In this document: one piece after another, positions 24,592 through 33,549 of the stretch
Position numbering within the stretch: the stretch's first letter is position 1
Layout: every line of letters starts with the position of its first letter
Origin: Smithella sp. SCADC
Lineage (GTDB): Bacteria > Desulfobacterota > Syntrophia > Syntrophales > Smithellaceae
Reading direction: 5' to 3'
NCBI GenBank assembly: GCA_000747625.2
Contig: JQDQ01000168.1
Span: 1 to 53,656, forward strand
DNA length: 53,656 nucleotides
The notes under the pieces: generated by a model
What the model saw: only the letters and a program-made list of their open reading frames with translations
The model's database searches: none
What the model was told of the DNA's origin: nothing
Program-made: the position numbers and the translations under genes

Positions 24592-25587
24592 TTATTTCTC
24601 GTTGATGGATTCTTTGATTTTGAAACCGAAATGCCTTCCGCCTTCTTCGGTATAACCTAAAACTTTATCCCCCCTGGCTAACTTCACAACCGATACCGGT
24701 TCACCGGAAGGTTGCGTCAACCTGATTGTTTCCGCGTTTTGAAGAATAATAGAAACTTCTTTGTCGCCTGCTTTCGCCACAATATTGAGCATGGGTCTTT
24801 TTTCTATTTTGAGCCTGCCTACGGTGGAAACAATACTTTCTCCTTTTTGATTGACGATCAGGATTTCATCTCCCGTTTTGAGTTCGTCGAGGTATTTTGT
24901 TTTGCCGCCGGGCATCATGACGTAAGCATGGACAGCGCCGGCATTGACCCGAAATGGTCTGGGCTCCACATATGGATTTTCAACGCTTTCCGAATGCACC
25001 AGAAAAAAAGCGTTGCTGTAATTTCCGATCAGCATTCCTTCGCCCAATTTCATATCCGTGATGGTATCGATACAAACCCTGTCGCCCATAGAAACTTTTT
25101 GCACATCCTTGATGATAAACTCCTGTAGATCAAGCTGCGAACCAATGCCCTTGGCAAAGGCCACAATTTCTTTGACCACCGCCGGATTGTCCGTGCGAAC
25201 GAGAACTCCCCATACGCCTTTTTCGAGGATGGTTAAGGCAACTTTTGCATCCTCCATGGACGTGACAGGAAAAACGACTTTTGCGCCCTGGGCAATGATG
25301 TTTTCCAGCGGAATAATAGTCCAGTCCTGACTATCCACGATGGCCGTCTGGCTAGTCAAAGAAGCTATCCTCTCTTCATCTTTTTTATTTTTGATGGTGA
25401 TTTCCAGGACATCTTTTCCCAATCGCAAATCGCTTTTCTGGTCGTCGGCGATTACGCTGATCAGTCCCAGTGCTTTTACTTTTTCAATGTCCTCGCTATT
25501 CACCAAAACGGCATCGACACCGTTTTCAATGGCTGTCGTCACGAGATTCTTCTTCCAGTTACGGCAATCGAGCCAGACCTTTTTCAT
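24592..25587 (-). CDS. 3-dehydroquinate synthase II (archaeal type, AroB')
   Basis: This 331-residue protein belongs to the archaeal-type dehydroquinate synthase family (MJ1249-like). It oxidatively deaminates and cyclises 2-amino-3,7-dideoxy-threo-hept-6-ulosonate to 3-dehydroquinate with NAD. Recognisable parts are KKVWLDCRNWKKNLVTTAIE at the start, the mid-section VCIDTITDMKLGEGMLIGN, and the C-terminal block PRPFRVNAGAVHAYVMMPG with GGKTKYLDELKTGDEILIV. It shares the sequence TAATG with the aldolase upstream (1-nt overlap), so the two are translated together. The pair supplies the shikimate pathway without the usual DAHP synthase and AroB. Length is slightly below that of archaeal members. 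Confidence 0.9.
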   Translation of the reverse strand: MKKVWLDCRNWKKNLVTTAIENGVDAVLVNSEDIEKVKALGLISVIADDQKSDLRLGKDVLEITIKNKKDEERIASLTSQTAIVDSQDWTIIPLENIIAQGAKVVFPVTSMEDAKVALTILEKGVWGVLVRTDNPAVVKEIVAFAKGIGSQLDLQEFIIKDVQKVSMGDRVCIDTITDMKLGEGMLIGNYSNAFFLVHSESVENPYVEPRPFRVNAGAVHAYVMMPGGKTKYLDELKTGDEILIVNQKGESIVSTVGRLKIEKRPMLNIVAKAGDKEVSIILQNAETIRLTQPSGEPVSVVKLARGDKVLGYTEEGGRHFGFKIKESINEK

Positions 25588-26390
25588 TACTTAGCCTTTC
25601 CTTCCAGAATCGCCGTTGCGGCTTTCACGCTGGCATCCTCATGGATAATAGCCTTGATGGCCTTGATCATCCGGGATGGATATTCATGCTGAAAAACATT
25701 CCGGCCAATAGAAACTCCTCCACCGCCGGCAAGTATGGCATTTTTGATATTTTTCAAAACATCGACATCGTTTTTAGCCTTTTCTCCACCTGCTATCAAA
25801 ACGGGAACACCGCAGCCATCGACAACAGAACGGAAGCTGTCAACATCACCCGTGTAACTGACCTTGACCAGATCAGCGCCAAGCTCCGCTGCAACCCGGG
25901 CGGCATGTTTAACAACAGCGACATCGCTTTCCGTTTTTATCTTCTTTCCGCGAGTGTACATCATGGCCAGAAGCGGCATACCCCAGGCCTGGCATTGCTT
26001 GGAAACTTCGCCAAAATCTTTAAGCATTTCTGTTTCATCATCGGCGCCGATATTAACGTGAATGGAAACGCCGTCCGCACCCAATTTGATGGCCTCTTCC
26101 ACCGTGCAAACCAGAACTTTCGAATTGGGATCAGGACTCAACGACGTGCTGGCGGAGAGATGGACTATCAGACCGACATCGTTGCCGTGTCCGCGATGAC
26201 CTGTCCGAACGACACCTTTATGAATCACAATAGCATTGGCCCCACCATCAACCACCTTGCCAATAGTAGTCTTCATATCTACCAGACCGGATATGGGACC
26301 TGCCGATACGCCATGATCCATGGGAACAATCAGCGTCCGGCCATTTTCACGGTTCATAATACGCTCCATCCTAACCTGCTTGCCGATCAT
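25587..26390 (-). CDS. 2-amino-3,7-dideoxy-D-threo-hept-6-ulosonate synthase (AroA'), class I aldolase
   Basis: The 267-residue class I aldolase makes ADH from aspartate semialdehyde and a 6-deoxy-5-ketofructose donor, the first step of the archaeal route to shikimate. It is related to DhnA-type fructose bisphosphate aldolases. Typical segments are [33 protein letters not shown], a Schiff-base region [11 protein letters not shown] with the lysine in LVKVSY, and the phosphate-binding [13 protein letters not shown]. The ATG has AGGAGG upstream. Its partner dehydroquinate synthase II follows at once, which favours this over a plain fructose aldolase. Confidence 0.9.
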   Translation of the reverse strand: MIGKQVRMERIMNRENGRTLIVPMDHGVSAGPISGLVDMKTTIGKVVDGGANAIVIHKGVVRTGHRGHGNDVGLIVHLSASTSLSPDPNSKVLVCTVEEAIKLGADGVSIHVNIGADDETEMLKDFGEVSKQCQAWGMPLLAMMYTRGKKIKTESDVAVVKHAARVAAELGADLVKVSYTGDVDSFRSVVDGCGVPVLIAGGEKAKNDVDVLKNIKNAILAGGGGVSIGRNVFQHEYPSRMIKAIKAIIHEDASVKAATAILEGKAK

Positions 26391-26430
26391 AATATTGCCT
26401 CCTGTATTTTTTATATTTAAGAAAATAAGA

Positions 26431-26475
26431 TTTGCACATTGCGTTTATTGTCAAAGACAAAACGCAATGTCAAGA
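26431..26475 (-). promoter_or_regulatory. Inverted repeat overlapping a likely promoter of the AroA'-AroB' genes
   Basis: CATTGCGTTT (26437-26446) and AAACGCAATG (26460-26469) form a perfect 10-bp inverted repeat with a 13-nt loop. Read on the minus strand, TTGACA overlaps its upstream arm, and a second TTGACA lies in the loop region followed by a TTATTTT stretch. The arrangement fits an operator over a promoter. A transcribed hairpin is the alternative. Confidence 0.5.
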
Positions 26476-26548
26476 TTATTTTATAATCGCCGGATGATTA
26501 ACTCCGATGATGCAATAGAAGAAAATGCAACGTTCTGAAATTGTTTTT

Positions 26549-26576
26549 GTCATTTCGACCGTAGGGAGAAATCTTT
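26549..26576. repeat. Half-copy of palindromic repeat family 1
   Basis: GTCATTTCGACCGTAGGGAG followed by AAATCTTT matches the left half of the copies at 24274 and 53515. The second half is missing. It lies between the aldolase promoter and the ammonia-lyase gene end. Confidence 0.75.
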
Positions 26577-26590
26577 GGTAAACGAAAATA

Positions 26591-27574
26591 TTAGCATCCA
26601 ATGGCCAACTTCAGGGTATCCATATTCAGGTTGCCGCCGGACATGATCATAACCACTTTTTTGCCTGCAAGACGATCCCTGATTTTGTAAGCCGCTATCA
26701 GGGAAACGGCGCCGGCGGCCTCTGCCAGATTATGCGTGGTTGTCAGCGCCATTCTAATTCCTTCAAGTATCTCGTCTTCGGTCAGAAGTACGACATCACT
26801 GATGGTGTCCTTGAGGATGGTATAGGGCAGATGGAATACGGCTCTGGCGGCCAGTCCATCGGCAACCGTATGGGCTTCATCAAGAGTGACAATTTCTCCC
26901 TTCTTCCATGAATTATAAAAGGATGCGGCATTCTGAGCTTCTACGCCGATTATCTCGATTGCCGGTTTGAGCGCACGCATTGTTTTTAAAAGCGACGCGC
27001 AACCGGCGCCGCCGCCGACAGGACAAATGATAGTATCTACTCCCGGCAGGTCTTCCATGATCTCCAGTCCCATAGTGGCAAGGCCGTTTAAAATTTCCGG
27101 TTCGTTGCCCTGCTGAACATAGTAATAACCGGCGCTGTCCACAAGTTCTTCGCAGTATGATTGCGCGTCGTAGAAATCATCTCCGTGGACAATAAGTTCC
27201 GCGCCGTAACTCTCTATTGTTCTGTTAATTTCAGGATTGTTGCGCTCCGGCACGACAACCGTGCAGGGCACATTAAACCATTGTCCCGCCCAGGCCATGG
27301 CCAAGCCGTGATTGCCCCTGGTCGCGACAAGGATTCCGGCTTCCAGTTCCTCCCGGGACATGTGATGGAAGAAATTCAGAGCCCCTCTTATTTTGAATGA
27401 TCCGGTCGGGTTGTGGTTTTCATGCTTGACGAACGCCTCGCAGCCGATAAGCCTGGATAGTTCCGGATAATGCGTCAGGTTTGTTCTATTGAGGTACTTG
27501 TAAATAACGGATCTGGCCATGAAAGCCTTCGGCAGATTAACCTGCATGCTCAACGCTTCATATTTTTTCAGCAT
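26591..27574 (-). CDS. Threonine/serine ammonia-lyase family, PLP fold type II, no ACT domain
   Basis: A 327-residue PLP enzyme of the threonine dehydratase/serine racemase family. The PLP lysine is K61 in PTGSFKIRGAL, the phosphate loop is GGGAGCAS, and the C-terminal MSGGNLN segment supplies the last cofactor contact. It has no C-terminal ACT regulatory domain, so it is not the feedback-controlled biosynthetic IlvA. Catabolic threonine ammonia-lyase (threonine to 2-oxobutyrate) is the likeliest role, with hydroxyaspartate or serine as alternative substrates. The ATG at 27574 follows AGGAGG. It lies after the shikimate genes in the same direction but with its own gap. Confidence 0.85.
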   Translation of the reverse strand: MLKKYEALSMQVNLPKAFMARSVIYKYLNRTNLTHYPELSRLIGCEAFVKHENHNPTGSFKIRGALNFFHHMSREELEAGILVATRGNHGLAMAWAGQWFNVPCTVVVPERNNPEINRTIESYGAELIVHGDDFYDAQSYCEELVDSAGYYYVQQGNEPEILNGLATMGLEIMEDLPGVDTIICPVGGGAGCASLLKTMRALKPAIEIIGVEAQNAASFYNSWKKGEIVTLDEAHTVADGLAARAVFHLPYTILKDTISDVVLLTEDEILEGIRMALTTTHNLAEAAGAVSLIAAYKIRDRLAGKKVVMIMSGGNLNMDTLKLAIGC

Positions 27575-27615
27575 AAAAATTCCTCCTGATAACTACAGCG
27601 CTATAAAGCCATTTT

Positions 27616-28905
27616 CTAAATATGTTTGCTTATCAAATCGGCATATCTCGCGGCAGCGCCTATATTAGACAGCACAACCTCCTTGCCCCTTTCTCCTCTA
27701 TGCTTGAGTTCTTCGGGATTTTCCAGCGCCTTAAAAATTTCCCGCTGTAACTCCTCAGCGCTTCCTATAGTAACTCCGCAGCCTGCGTCTTCCAGCAGAG
27801 CCCTTTCCTGGCTGAAATCCTCCATTGAAGGACCGTAAAAAATTACCTTCCCCCAGGCCGCCGCCTCTAAAATATTTTGTCCACCTTTGGGAACAAGACT
27901 TCCGCCGCAATAAACAATAGTAGCCAGCGAATAAACCTTAAATAGTTCTCCGATAACATCAACGACAATGATTCGCTCGTCGTTTCTGTGACGTCCATTG
28001 TTCATATCCGAGAGCGTTATGAAATCGTTTAAATTTGCCCGCTGTAAAAGATTTATAACATCATTAGTCCTTTCAATGTGACGCGGCACAATAATGAGTT
28101 TAAAATCAGGATAACGTTTTAAAATATCCAGATAAACACTAATGACAATTTTTTCTTCATCTTCATGCGTGCTGCCCGCAACAAAAAATTTTTCGTTTTC
28201 CCGCGCATTGAAACGCAAAAATATTTCCTTTTGCAAAGCCGGTGAAACCATTGCCGCCAATCCGTCGTACTTGGCATTTCCCAGCACTTTAACTTTTGCG
28301 GAATCCAAACCGATAGCCCTGATCCTTTCCGCATCAATCATGGAAATCATTCCGGCGGCATCCAGATTATCCAGAATTTTTCTCCAGAAAAATGCCGTCT
28401 TCCGGTAACGGCGATAAGAGCGGGGAGAAATCCTTCCATTGACCATCAATGTTTTTATCCGAAACTCTTTGCAAACACGAAGGAAATTAGGCCACAGCTC
28501 CGTTTCCACCAGTACAAAAACATCGGCTTTAGCTAATTTGATAATTTTACGCACAACAAATGAAATGTCCAGAGGGAAATAAATAAATGCGTCCGCTCCC
28601 TTGATAAATCTGTGCGCCATTTCCTGGCCTGTTTCCGTGGAAGTAGAAAAAATGACCTTTATTTCCGGCCTTTTCATTTTCAGGCACGCGACTATCGGTG
28701 CGGCGGCGGTAACCTCACCAACTGAAACCGCGTGAATCCAGACTCGCGGCCCTTCCTTCAAATTGGTCAGTATTCTTAACTGTCTTCCACCTAATTTCGG
28801 GATTATGCTTTTGCGGTATTTACCGGTAAAAATTATTTTCAATAAAAAATAGGGCGCAATAAATATCGCGGCAGCAGATAAAATAATATTGTAGAAAATA
28901 TACAT
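27616..28905 (-). CDS. waaA: 3-deoxy-D-manno-octulosonic acid (Kdo) transferase
   Basis: WaaA/KdtA transfers Kdo from CMP-Kdo to lipid A precursor at the inner membrane, which implies a lipopolysaccharide outer membrane. ATG 28905 gives 429 residues, starting MYIFYNIILSAAAIFIAPYF, a membrane-anchor helix. An earlier in-frame start would read upstream sequence. The N-terminal GT30 domain has WIHAVSVGEVTAAAPIV and the conserved ETELWPNF. The C-terminal domain has IIVPRHIERTND, YCGGSLVPKGGQNILEAA and GPSMEDF. All are canonical. A family 2 repeat lies immediately upstream. Confidence 0.94.
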   Translation of the reverse strand: MYIFYNIILSAAAIFIAPYFLLKIIFTGKYRKSIIPKLGGRQLRILTNLKEGPRVWIHAVSVGEVTAAAPIVACLKMKRPEIKVIFSTSTETGQEMAHRFIKGADAFIYFPLDISFVVRKIIKLAKADVFVLVETELWPNFLRVCKEFRIKTLMVNGRISPRSYRRYRKTAFFWRKILDNLDAAGMISMIDAERIRAIGLDSAKVKVLGNAKYDGLAAMVSPALQKEIFLRFNARENEKFFVAGSTHEDEEKIVISVYLDILKRYPDFKLIIVPRHIERTNDVINLLQRANLNDFITLSDMNNGRHRNDERIIVVDVIGELFKVYSLATIVYCGGSLVPKGGQNILEAAAWGKVIFYGPSMEDFSQERALLEDAGCGVTIGSAEELQREIFKALENPEELKHRGERGKEVVLSNIGAAARYADLISKHI

Positions 28906-28963
28906 GGCGCTATTTTTAGATTTTTCCGCCGCAGTGTCAAGGGAATTAATGAGTCCCAATTAA

Positions 28964-29185
28964 TGTCCTCCGCTGGCGCGTCTAGTCCGGCGTATGCCTG
29001 GAGAGGTGTCCCGATACAATCGGGACGGAGGTGGATAAAATTCATGTAATTCGTAACTGACCAATACTACGTATGCTTCAAAAACTTCCACCCCCTTGCC
29101 CCCGCCAGCGGGGGACATTACTCACTACACACAATCAATATTTGCAATTGCGATACTGTCTTTTCGCAAAGGAATGATAAAAATG
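28964..29185. repeat. Hairpin-ended repeat, family 2, copy C (reverse of copy B)
   Basis: It runs TGTCCTCCGCTGGCG ... CCAGCGGGGGACATTA and then a flank (CACACAATCAATATTTGCAATTGCG) that is the reverse complement of the flank of copy B. Both share the internal segment around TACATGAATTTTATCC. A 29-bp insertion (CGTCTAGTCCGGCG...) interrupts the left hairpin. The region 28906-29295 is otherwise promoter for rpe. Confidence 0.85.
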
Positions 29186-29232
29186 GCCAAAATTGATTTT
29201 TTACCAGATCATCAAAGATAACAACCCAGTGG

Positions 29233-29259
29233 TTGACAACGGCGGCTCTTTAGTATAAT
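29233..29259 (+). promoter_or_regulatory. Candidate sigma-70 promoter for rpe
   Basis: TTGACA (29233-29238) and a perfect TATAAT (29254-29259) are separated by 15 nt, somewhat short. The start of transcription would fall about 30 nt before ATG 29296. Confidence 0.55.
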
Positions 29260-29295
29260 TTACAGCTATAAAAGAACCGGGAAAATAAAAATTAA

Positions 29296-29961
29296 ATGAA
29301 AATAATAGCCCCTTCAATCCTTTCCGCCGACAGCAGCAGGCTAAGCGAGGAAATCGCTGCTGTAGAAAAAGCCGGCGCCGACTGGATTCATATTGATGTA
29401 ATGGACGGTCATTTTGTTCCCAACATTACCCTGGGACCGGCCATAATATCAACCTTAAGAAAAACCACAAAACTACCTTTCGATGTACACCTGATGATTG
29501 AAAATCCCGAAAGGTACATTGAATCTTTTTCTCAAGCCGGCGCGGACATTATTACCGTGCATGTGGAAGCGGCCAGTCATCTTCACCGGACAATCGATAT
29601 CATCAAAAAGGCCGGGAAAAAAGCAGGCGTTTCATTAAATCCGGCGACATCTTTGACGCAAATCGAAGAAATTCTTCCCGATATCGATCTGCTATTGATT
29701 ATGAGCGTTAATCCGGGATTCGGCGGCCAACAATTTATCAAAACCTCTTTACCAAAAATTGCCAGGGCAAAAAAAATGCTGGAAGCTTCGCCATATAAAG
29801 TGCTGCTGGAAGTTGATGGAGGAGTAAATCTAAAAAACATTGGTGATATCGCTCAGGCCGGCGCCGATGTTATCGTCGCCGGAGCCGCAGTCTTCGGCAG
29901 CGACGATTACACAAAAACTATAACTTCATTAAAAACTGCCGCTAATAGTCAGACAACTTAA
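29296..29961 (+). CDS. rpe: Ribulose-phosphate 3-epimerase
   Basis: A 221-residue TIM-barrel enzyme interconverting ribulose 5-phosphate and xylulose 5-phosphate. The metal and catalytic segments are standard: IAPSILSADSSRL, HIDVMDGHFVPNITLGP, FDVHLMI, MSVNPGFGGQ and the closing VDGGVN and DVIVAGAAVFG phosphate-binding strands. Length and both ends match the family. It is monocistronic: its own promoter is upstream and a clear terminator lies 24 nt downstream. Confidence 0.96.
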   Translation: MKIIAPSILSADSSRLSEEIAAVEKAGADWIHIDVMDGHFVPNITLGPAIISTLRKTTKLPFDVHLMIENPERYIESFSQAGADIITVHVEAASHLHRTIDIIKKAGKKAGVSLNPATSLTQIEEILPDIDLLLIMSVNPGFGGQQFIKTSLPKIARAKKMLEASPYKVLLEVDGGVNLKNIGDIAQAGADVIVAGAAVFGSDDYTKTITSLKTAANSQTT

Positions 29962-29984
29962 CCTTCCAAAGATTAAAACAAAAA

Positions 29985-30012
29985 ACCCGCTGTCAAATAC
30001 AGCGGGTTTATT
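29985..30012 (+). terminator. Rho-independent terminator of rpe
   Basis: ACCCGCTGT pairs perfectly with ACAGCGGGT around a 5-nt loop, followed by TTATTTG. The remaining gap to 30224 holds no gene. Confidence 0.85.
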
Positions 30013-30224
30013 TGTTGAAGATTATGCGTTTTTACTTTGCTATTTTTGCCATTACACTTAATTACGATTGGTTGCAGTTTATCAAACCATAAGCAAAAAT
30101 CAAGCAATATTTTTAAAAAATTGGCCGTCTACTTAAATCAATAAAGATAACAATTACTTATTGATCACAAACAAGTATTTTAGTCAAAACCATCGGGTGC
30201 AACTGGAAATTATAAATTTTGTGC

Positions 30225-30252
30225 TTGACAAGGCCAAAAAAAAGCGTATTTT
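30225..30252 (+). promoter_or_regulatory. Candidate promoter of the small lipoprotein gene
   Basis: TTGACA (30225-30230), a 16-nt spacer and TATTTT (30247-30252), about 70 nt upstream of ATG 30323. Confidence 0.5.
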
Positions 30253-30322
30253 TGCAAGCAGTATAAGGACTTGTTATATTAGTACAATCTTTATTAAATC
30301 TTTGAAAGGAGGTTTGCGGATA

Positions 30323-30520
30323 ATGAAAAAAATGTTTGCTATTTTTGTTGCTATGCTGTTCGTTGCATCTTTATCTATTTCAGTTGTAGGATGCAAAAAA
30401 GCTGAAGAACCTGCACCGGCTCCTGCTGTTGAAACACCTGCTCCCGTACCGGCTCCTGCTCCTGACGCTGCCAATGCACCGGCGCCAGCTCCCGAAGCTG
30501 CGCCTGCTCCTGCAAAATAA
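30323..30520 (+). CDS. Tiny Ala/Pro-rich lipoprotein
   Basis: A 65-residue protein: an N-terminal lipoprotein signal (MKKMFAIFVAMLFVASL then SVVGC, cysteine about residue 25), followed by KKAEEP and a tail built almost only of Ala, Pro, Val and Glu (repeats such as PAPAP). The start is set by AAAGGAGG a few bases before ATG 30323. It has its own promoter and a very strong terminator, so it is likely abundantly expressed. After cleavage only about 40 residues remain, attached to the membrane by lipid. No family beyond generic small lipoproteins can be named; a spacer or cell-wall-linking role is speculation. Confidence 0.85.
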   Translation: MKKMFAIFVAMLFVASLSISVVGCKKAEEPAPAPAVETPAPVPAPAPDAANAPAPAPEAAPAPAK

Positions 30521-30549
30521 TTGCTTAAGAATAATTTGCAGACAGACTA

Positions 30550-30588
30550 ATCGGGTATTCACTGAAAAAGTGAATGCCCGATTTTTTT
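30550..30588 (+). terminator. Strong rho-independent terminator of the small lipoprotein gene
   Basis: A 14-bp stem (ATCGGGTATTCACT against AGTGAATGCCCGAT, one G-T pair) with a GAAAA loop is followed by seven T. It also separates this gene from the convergent glycosyltransferase. Confidence 0.95.
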
Positions 30589-30594
30589 GTGTTT

Positions 30595-31347
30595 TTATTC
30601 CTGAACAGGAAACAGACTGTTTTTAATCAGTTTCATTTTTGCCAGACGAAAAGTCAGCGCCGTATTCAGACAGCCGAAACCGTATTTGATGCTCCGGCTT
30701 AAGTTGATTGATGAAGCTTCGGCAAAATAATTCGTCGGGCAGCTTACTTCCGCGATCGTGTAACCAACCCAGACAACCTGTGCCAGCATTTGATTATCGA
30801 AAACAAAATCATCGGAATTATTTTTCAGCGGCAGTTTCAGCAAAAGTTCGCGGGAAAAAGCCCGGTATCCGGTGTGATACTCGGAAAGTTTTGCTCCGAT
30901 TAAAATATTTTCCGTTAAAGTCAGAAAACGGTTGGCGATATATTTCCATGGTGGCATGCCGCCTTTTAAAGCGTAGCCGCCTAAGATGCGGGAACCAAGC
31001 ACACAATGATAAAGGCCGTTGCCGATCATTGAAGTCATCGCCGGAATCAGCTTGGGCGTGTACTGATAATCAGGATGCACCATGATGATGATGTCCGCGC
31101 CCTCTTCCAGCGCCAGCCGGTAACAGGTTTTTTGATTGCCTCCGTAGCCGAGATTGCGTTCATGCACAAAAACTTTCGTCAGAGGAAGATCCTCTGCGAC
31201 TTTCACGGTATTGTCCGGGCTGGCGTCGTCGACAAGTATAACTTTATCCACGACGCCCTGCGCCATGACTTCATTATATGTTTTCATGATGGTTTTTTCG
31301 GCGTTGTAAGCCGGCATGACCACCACTACTTTTTTATTCTGAAACAT
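30595..31347 (-). CDS. Family 2 glycosyltransferase (dolichol/undecaprenyl-phosphate mannosyltransferase-like)
   Basis: A 250-residue GT2 glycosyltransferase with a GT-A fold: VVVVMPAYNAEKTI at the start, the nucleotide-sugar DDASPDNT and the metal-binding region VHPDYQY. The family segment YHTGYRAFSRELL follows near residue 163. There is no membrane helix, unlike many polyprenyl-phosphate sugar transferases, so the product is probably a cytosolic or membrane-associated glycosyl transfer. It follows the nitronate-monooxygenase-like gene by 21 nt in the same direction. Donor and acceptor cannot be told from sequence. Confidence 0.85.
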   Translation of the reverse strand: MFQNKKVVVVMPAYNAEKTIMKTYNEVMAQGVVDKVILVDDASPDNTVKVAEDLPLTKVFVHERNLGYGGNQKTCYRLALEEGADIIIMVHPDYQYTPKLIPAMTSMIGNGLYHCVLGSRILGGYALKGGMPPWKYIANRFLTLTENILIGAKLSEYHTGYRAFSRELLLKLPLKNNSDDFVFDNQMLAQVVWVGYTIAEVSCPTNYFAEASSINLSRSIKYGFGCLNTALTFRLAKMKLIKNSLFPVQE

Positions 31348-31368
31348 GCCTCTACCCGGCCGCTCTTT

Positions 31369-32406
31369 CTAAGCAAAATGAGCGTCAAGTTTCTGCTGCT
31401 GCTTAGCCGCCTCCGCCACCATTCTATCCATCAGTTCGGCCACGGCCGGTTCATCGTGAAGCAGGCCCATCACCTGCCCTACGGGAAGCACACCTTCCTT
31501 CGTATCGCCTTCTTCCGTGGCAACTCTGATCGCATGGAAACCGTTCGCCATGAAAGCCAGTTGTTTGGCGGTTTTCCAGCCTGTCAGCATAACACCCGCA
31601 AACAGTTTGAAGAAAGGCAATTTTAACTGCCTGGAAATATCCTGCGCATTTATGAAAGCCGCCGGCAGATTCAAGCCTTTCTTGACGGCTCTTTCGGCGG
31701 CATCGGTCTTCATAATACGGCAGAGTAGTCCGTCGAATCGATCCGAATACAAAGTATCCTCGACGCCTTTTTCCATGGACAGTTTTTTATAAACATCATG
31801 AAGAGGACTTTCTTTAGTTGTCATAAAACGGGTGCCCATAGCGATTCCTTCCGCGCCCAGAGCCAGCGCCGCCGCCAGACCGCGTCCGTCGCCGAAACCG
31901 CCGGTGGCGATGACGGGAATCTTTACAGCATCAACCAAAGAAGGAACAAGCACCAGAGAAGTAACATGCTCGCCATGCGCCGCTGCCTCGTGACCGGTGG
32001 AAATAACGCCATCGCAGCCGTAATCCTCCGCACGTTTGGCATGTCGTGCGTTAACCACAGTCGCAATAACTTTACCTCCATAAGTATGCGCTTCCTTTAC
32101 TATCCAGTCACCTTTACCCAGAGAAAAATTAATCACAGGCACTTTTTCTTCCAGCAACGCTTTGGCGTTTTCAGCCGCACCCGGAAATAAAAGAGTAGCA
32201 TTGGCGCCGAAAGGTTTATCCGTGAGAGAACGGATTTCTTTGATTGCTTGCCGCGTCTGTTCTGCATTTAAAGGACCTGTCGCCAGAATTCCCAAGCCTC
32301 CGGCATTAGAAACGGCTGCAACCATTTTTGGCGTACTAATCCAGCTCATTCCGGATAAAATAATGGGATATTTGATTCCAAAAAGCTCTGTAATCCTGGT
32401 TTTCAT
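31369..32406 (-). CDS. Nitronate monooxygenase / 2-nitropropane dioxygenase family FMN protein
   Basis: The protein (345 residues from ATG 32406, which has AGGGAA upstream) is a TIM-barrel FMN enzyme of the NPD family: it opens RITELFGIKYPIILSGMSWIS, and the FMN phosphate site is ATGGFGDGRGLAAALALGAEGIAMGTRF. The catalytic His is likely in STGHEAAAHG. Family members oxidise nitronates, and a close branch (FabK) is a trans-2-enoyl-ACP reductase. The gene follows hbd by 16 nt, so a role in fatty acyl chemistry is possible but not shown. FabK-like activity is the main alternative. Confidence 0.85.
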   Translation of the reverse strand: MKTRITELFGIKYPIILSGMSWISTPKMVAAVSNAGGLGILATGPLNAEQTRQAIKEIRSLTDKPFGANATLLFPGAAENAKALLEEKVPVINFSLGKGDWIVKEAHTYGGKVIATVVNARHAKRAEDYGCDGVISTGHEAAAHGEHVTSLVLVPSLVDAVKIPVIATGGFGDGRGLAAALALGAEGIAMGTRFMTTKESPLHDVYKKLSMEKGVEDTLYSDRFDGLLCRIMKTDAAERAVKKGLNLPAAFINAQDISRQLKLPFFKLFAGVMLTGWKTAKQLAFMANGFHAIRVATEEGDTKEGVLPVGQVMGLLHDEPAVAELMDRMVAEAAKQQQKLDAHFA

Positions 32407-32422
32407 AAAAATATTCCCTAAT

Positions 32423-33280
32423 TTATTTTTTACTGTAATCGTATACGCCGCGGCCGGTTTTGCGTCCCAAGCGGCCCGCGCGGACAAGTTTTCTCAACAT
32501 CAGCGCCGGACGGTATTTGTCGCCCAGTTCTTTGTACAAATCTTCCAGGACATGCAGCATAGTATCAAGGCCGATCAGATCAGCCAGCGCCAACGGCCCG
32601 ATGGGATGATTGCATCCCAGCATCATGCCCTTGTCGATATCCTCGGCAGAAGCGAGTCCTTCATCCAGAACATGGAAAGCTTCGTTGAGCATCAGGCACA
32701 GTATGCGGTTCACAACAAACGCCGGAGCTTCTTTTACTACAATAACTTCCTTGCCGATTTTTTTGCCCCAGGCTTTGGCGACTTCCAGTGTTTCAGGTGA
32801 CGTCTGATAACAGCAGATTATTTCCAGAAGTTTCATCACGGGAACCGGATTGAAAAAATGAGTGCCGATTACCTTATCCGGACGTTTGGTCACGGAAGCC
32901 ATTTCCGTGATACTTAGTCCTGAAGTGTTCGTGAAAAAAAGACAATGCGGAGGAACGATTCCTTCGAGTTCTTCATAAACTTTCTTCTTGACAGCCATAA
33001 CTTCTATGACAACTTCCACTACAATATCCGCTCCTGTTGCCGCTTCTTTGATATCCAAAGTAGGTTTGATATGGCCAAGAATCGTCTCCATCTGCTCTTT
33101 GGTGATTTTGCCTTTTTCCGCATCGCGGCTGAGGTTCTTTTTAATCGTGTTCATCCCGCCGTCAATAAAGCGCTGTTCAATATCGCGCATGGTTACTTCA
33201 TATCCCGCCTGCGCGCATACCTGCGCAATTCCGCTGCCCATCAATCCGGCGCCCAACACACAAACTTTTTTGATTTCCAT
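32423..33280 (-). CDS. hbd: 3-hydroxyacyl-CoA (3-hydroxybutyryl-CoA) dehydrogenase
   Basis: Interconverts 3-hydroxybutyryl-CoA and acetoacetyl-CoA with NAD(P), a beta-oxidation step central to syntrophic butyrate or benzoate degradation. The Rossmann motif is GAGLMGSG near residue 10, and [15 protein letters not shown] carries the catalytic histidine. The C-terminal domain ([14 protein letters not shown], then [20 protein letters not shown]) is complete. I choose the second of two near ATGs (33280), because AAAGGGGA lies about 8 nt before it; 33286 would be too close. The stand-alone 285-residue form is the bacterial Hbd/FadB2 type, not a fusion. Confidence 0.94.
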   Translation of the reverse strand: MEIKKVCVLGAGLMGSGIAQVCAQAGYEVTMRDIEQRFIDGGMNTIKKNLSRDAEKGKITKEQMETILGHIKPTLDIKEAATGADIVVEVVIEVMAVKKKVYEELEGIVPPHCLFFTNTSGLSITEMASVTKRPDKVIGTHFFNPVPVMKLLEIICCYQTSPETLEVAKAWGKKIGKEVIVVKEAPAFVVNRILCLMLNEAFHVLDEGLASAEDIDKGMMLGCNHPIGPLALADLIGLDTMLHVLEDLYKELGDKYRPALMLRKLVRAGRLGRKTGRGVYDYSKK

Positions 33281-33355
33281 TTTCATTTCCCCTTTAAATT
33301 ATTTTATTCGGATAAATCGATTTACCCTGTTATCGAAGATATTCAAACCAGTTTT

Positions 33356-33438
33356 GTCATTGCGAGCCTGAGGCAAAGCAATATCGCTTTTGTCTCGCCC
33401 CTCAGATTGCCGCGCTTCCTGCAGGAGCTCGCAATGAC
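33356..33438. repeat. Palindromic repeat GTCATTGCGAGC ... GCTCGCAATGAC
   Basis: Perfect 12-bp terminal inverted repeats enclose a core with AAGCAAT facing ATTGC and a possible CTCAG pairing. The ends resemble, but are not the same as, family 1 (GTCATTTCGA). It is a long hairpin in the hbd-NYN intergenic gap. Confidence 0.85.
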
Positions 33439-33549
33439 GACATCTTTATGATACTGACTCAGGGCAGACTAACAAACTATGCGAGCCAAAGTCAAGGAAA
33501 AACCCCGGACGGGGAAATATCAGAATTTCATTGAACAAAGAGCTCCGAT

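Noticed and set aside
28906..28959. Extended N-terminus of WaaA from an upstream ATG
   Set aside because: It adds 18 residues without family similarity; ATG 28905 is followed at once by the membrane anchor expected for this enzyme.
30161..30322. Longer N-terminus for the small lipoprotein
   Set aside because: The upstream in-frame stretch would place the promoter and ribosome binding site inside the gene and would destroy the signal peptide.
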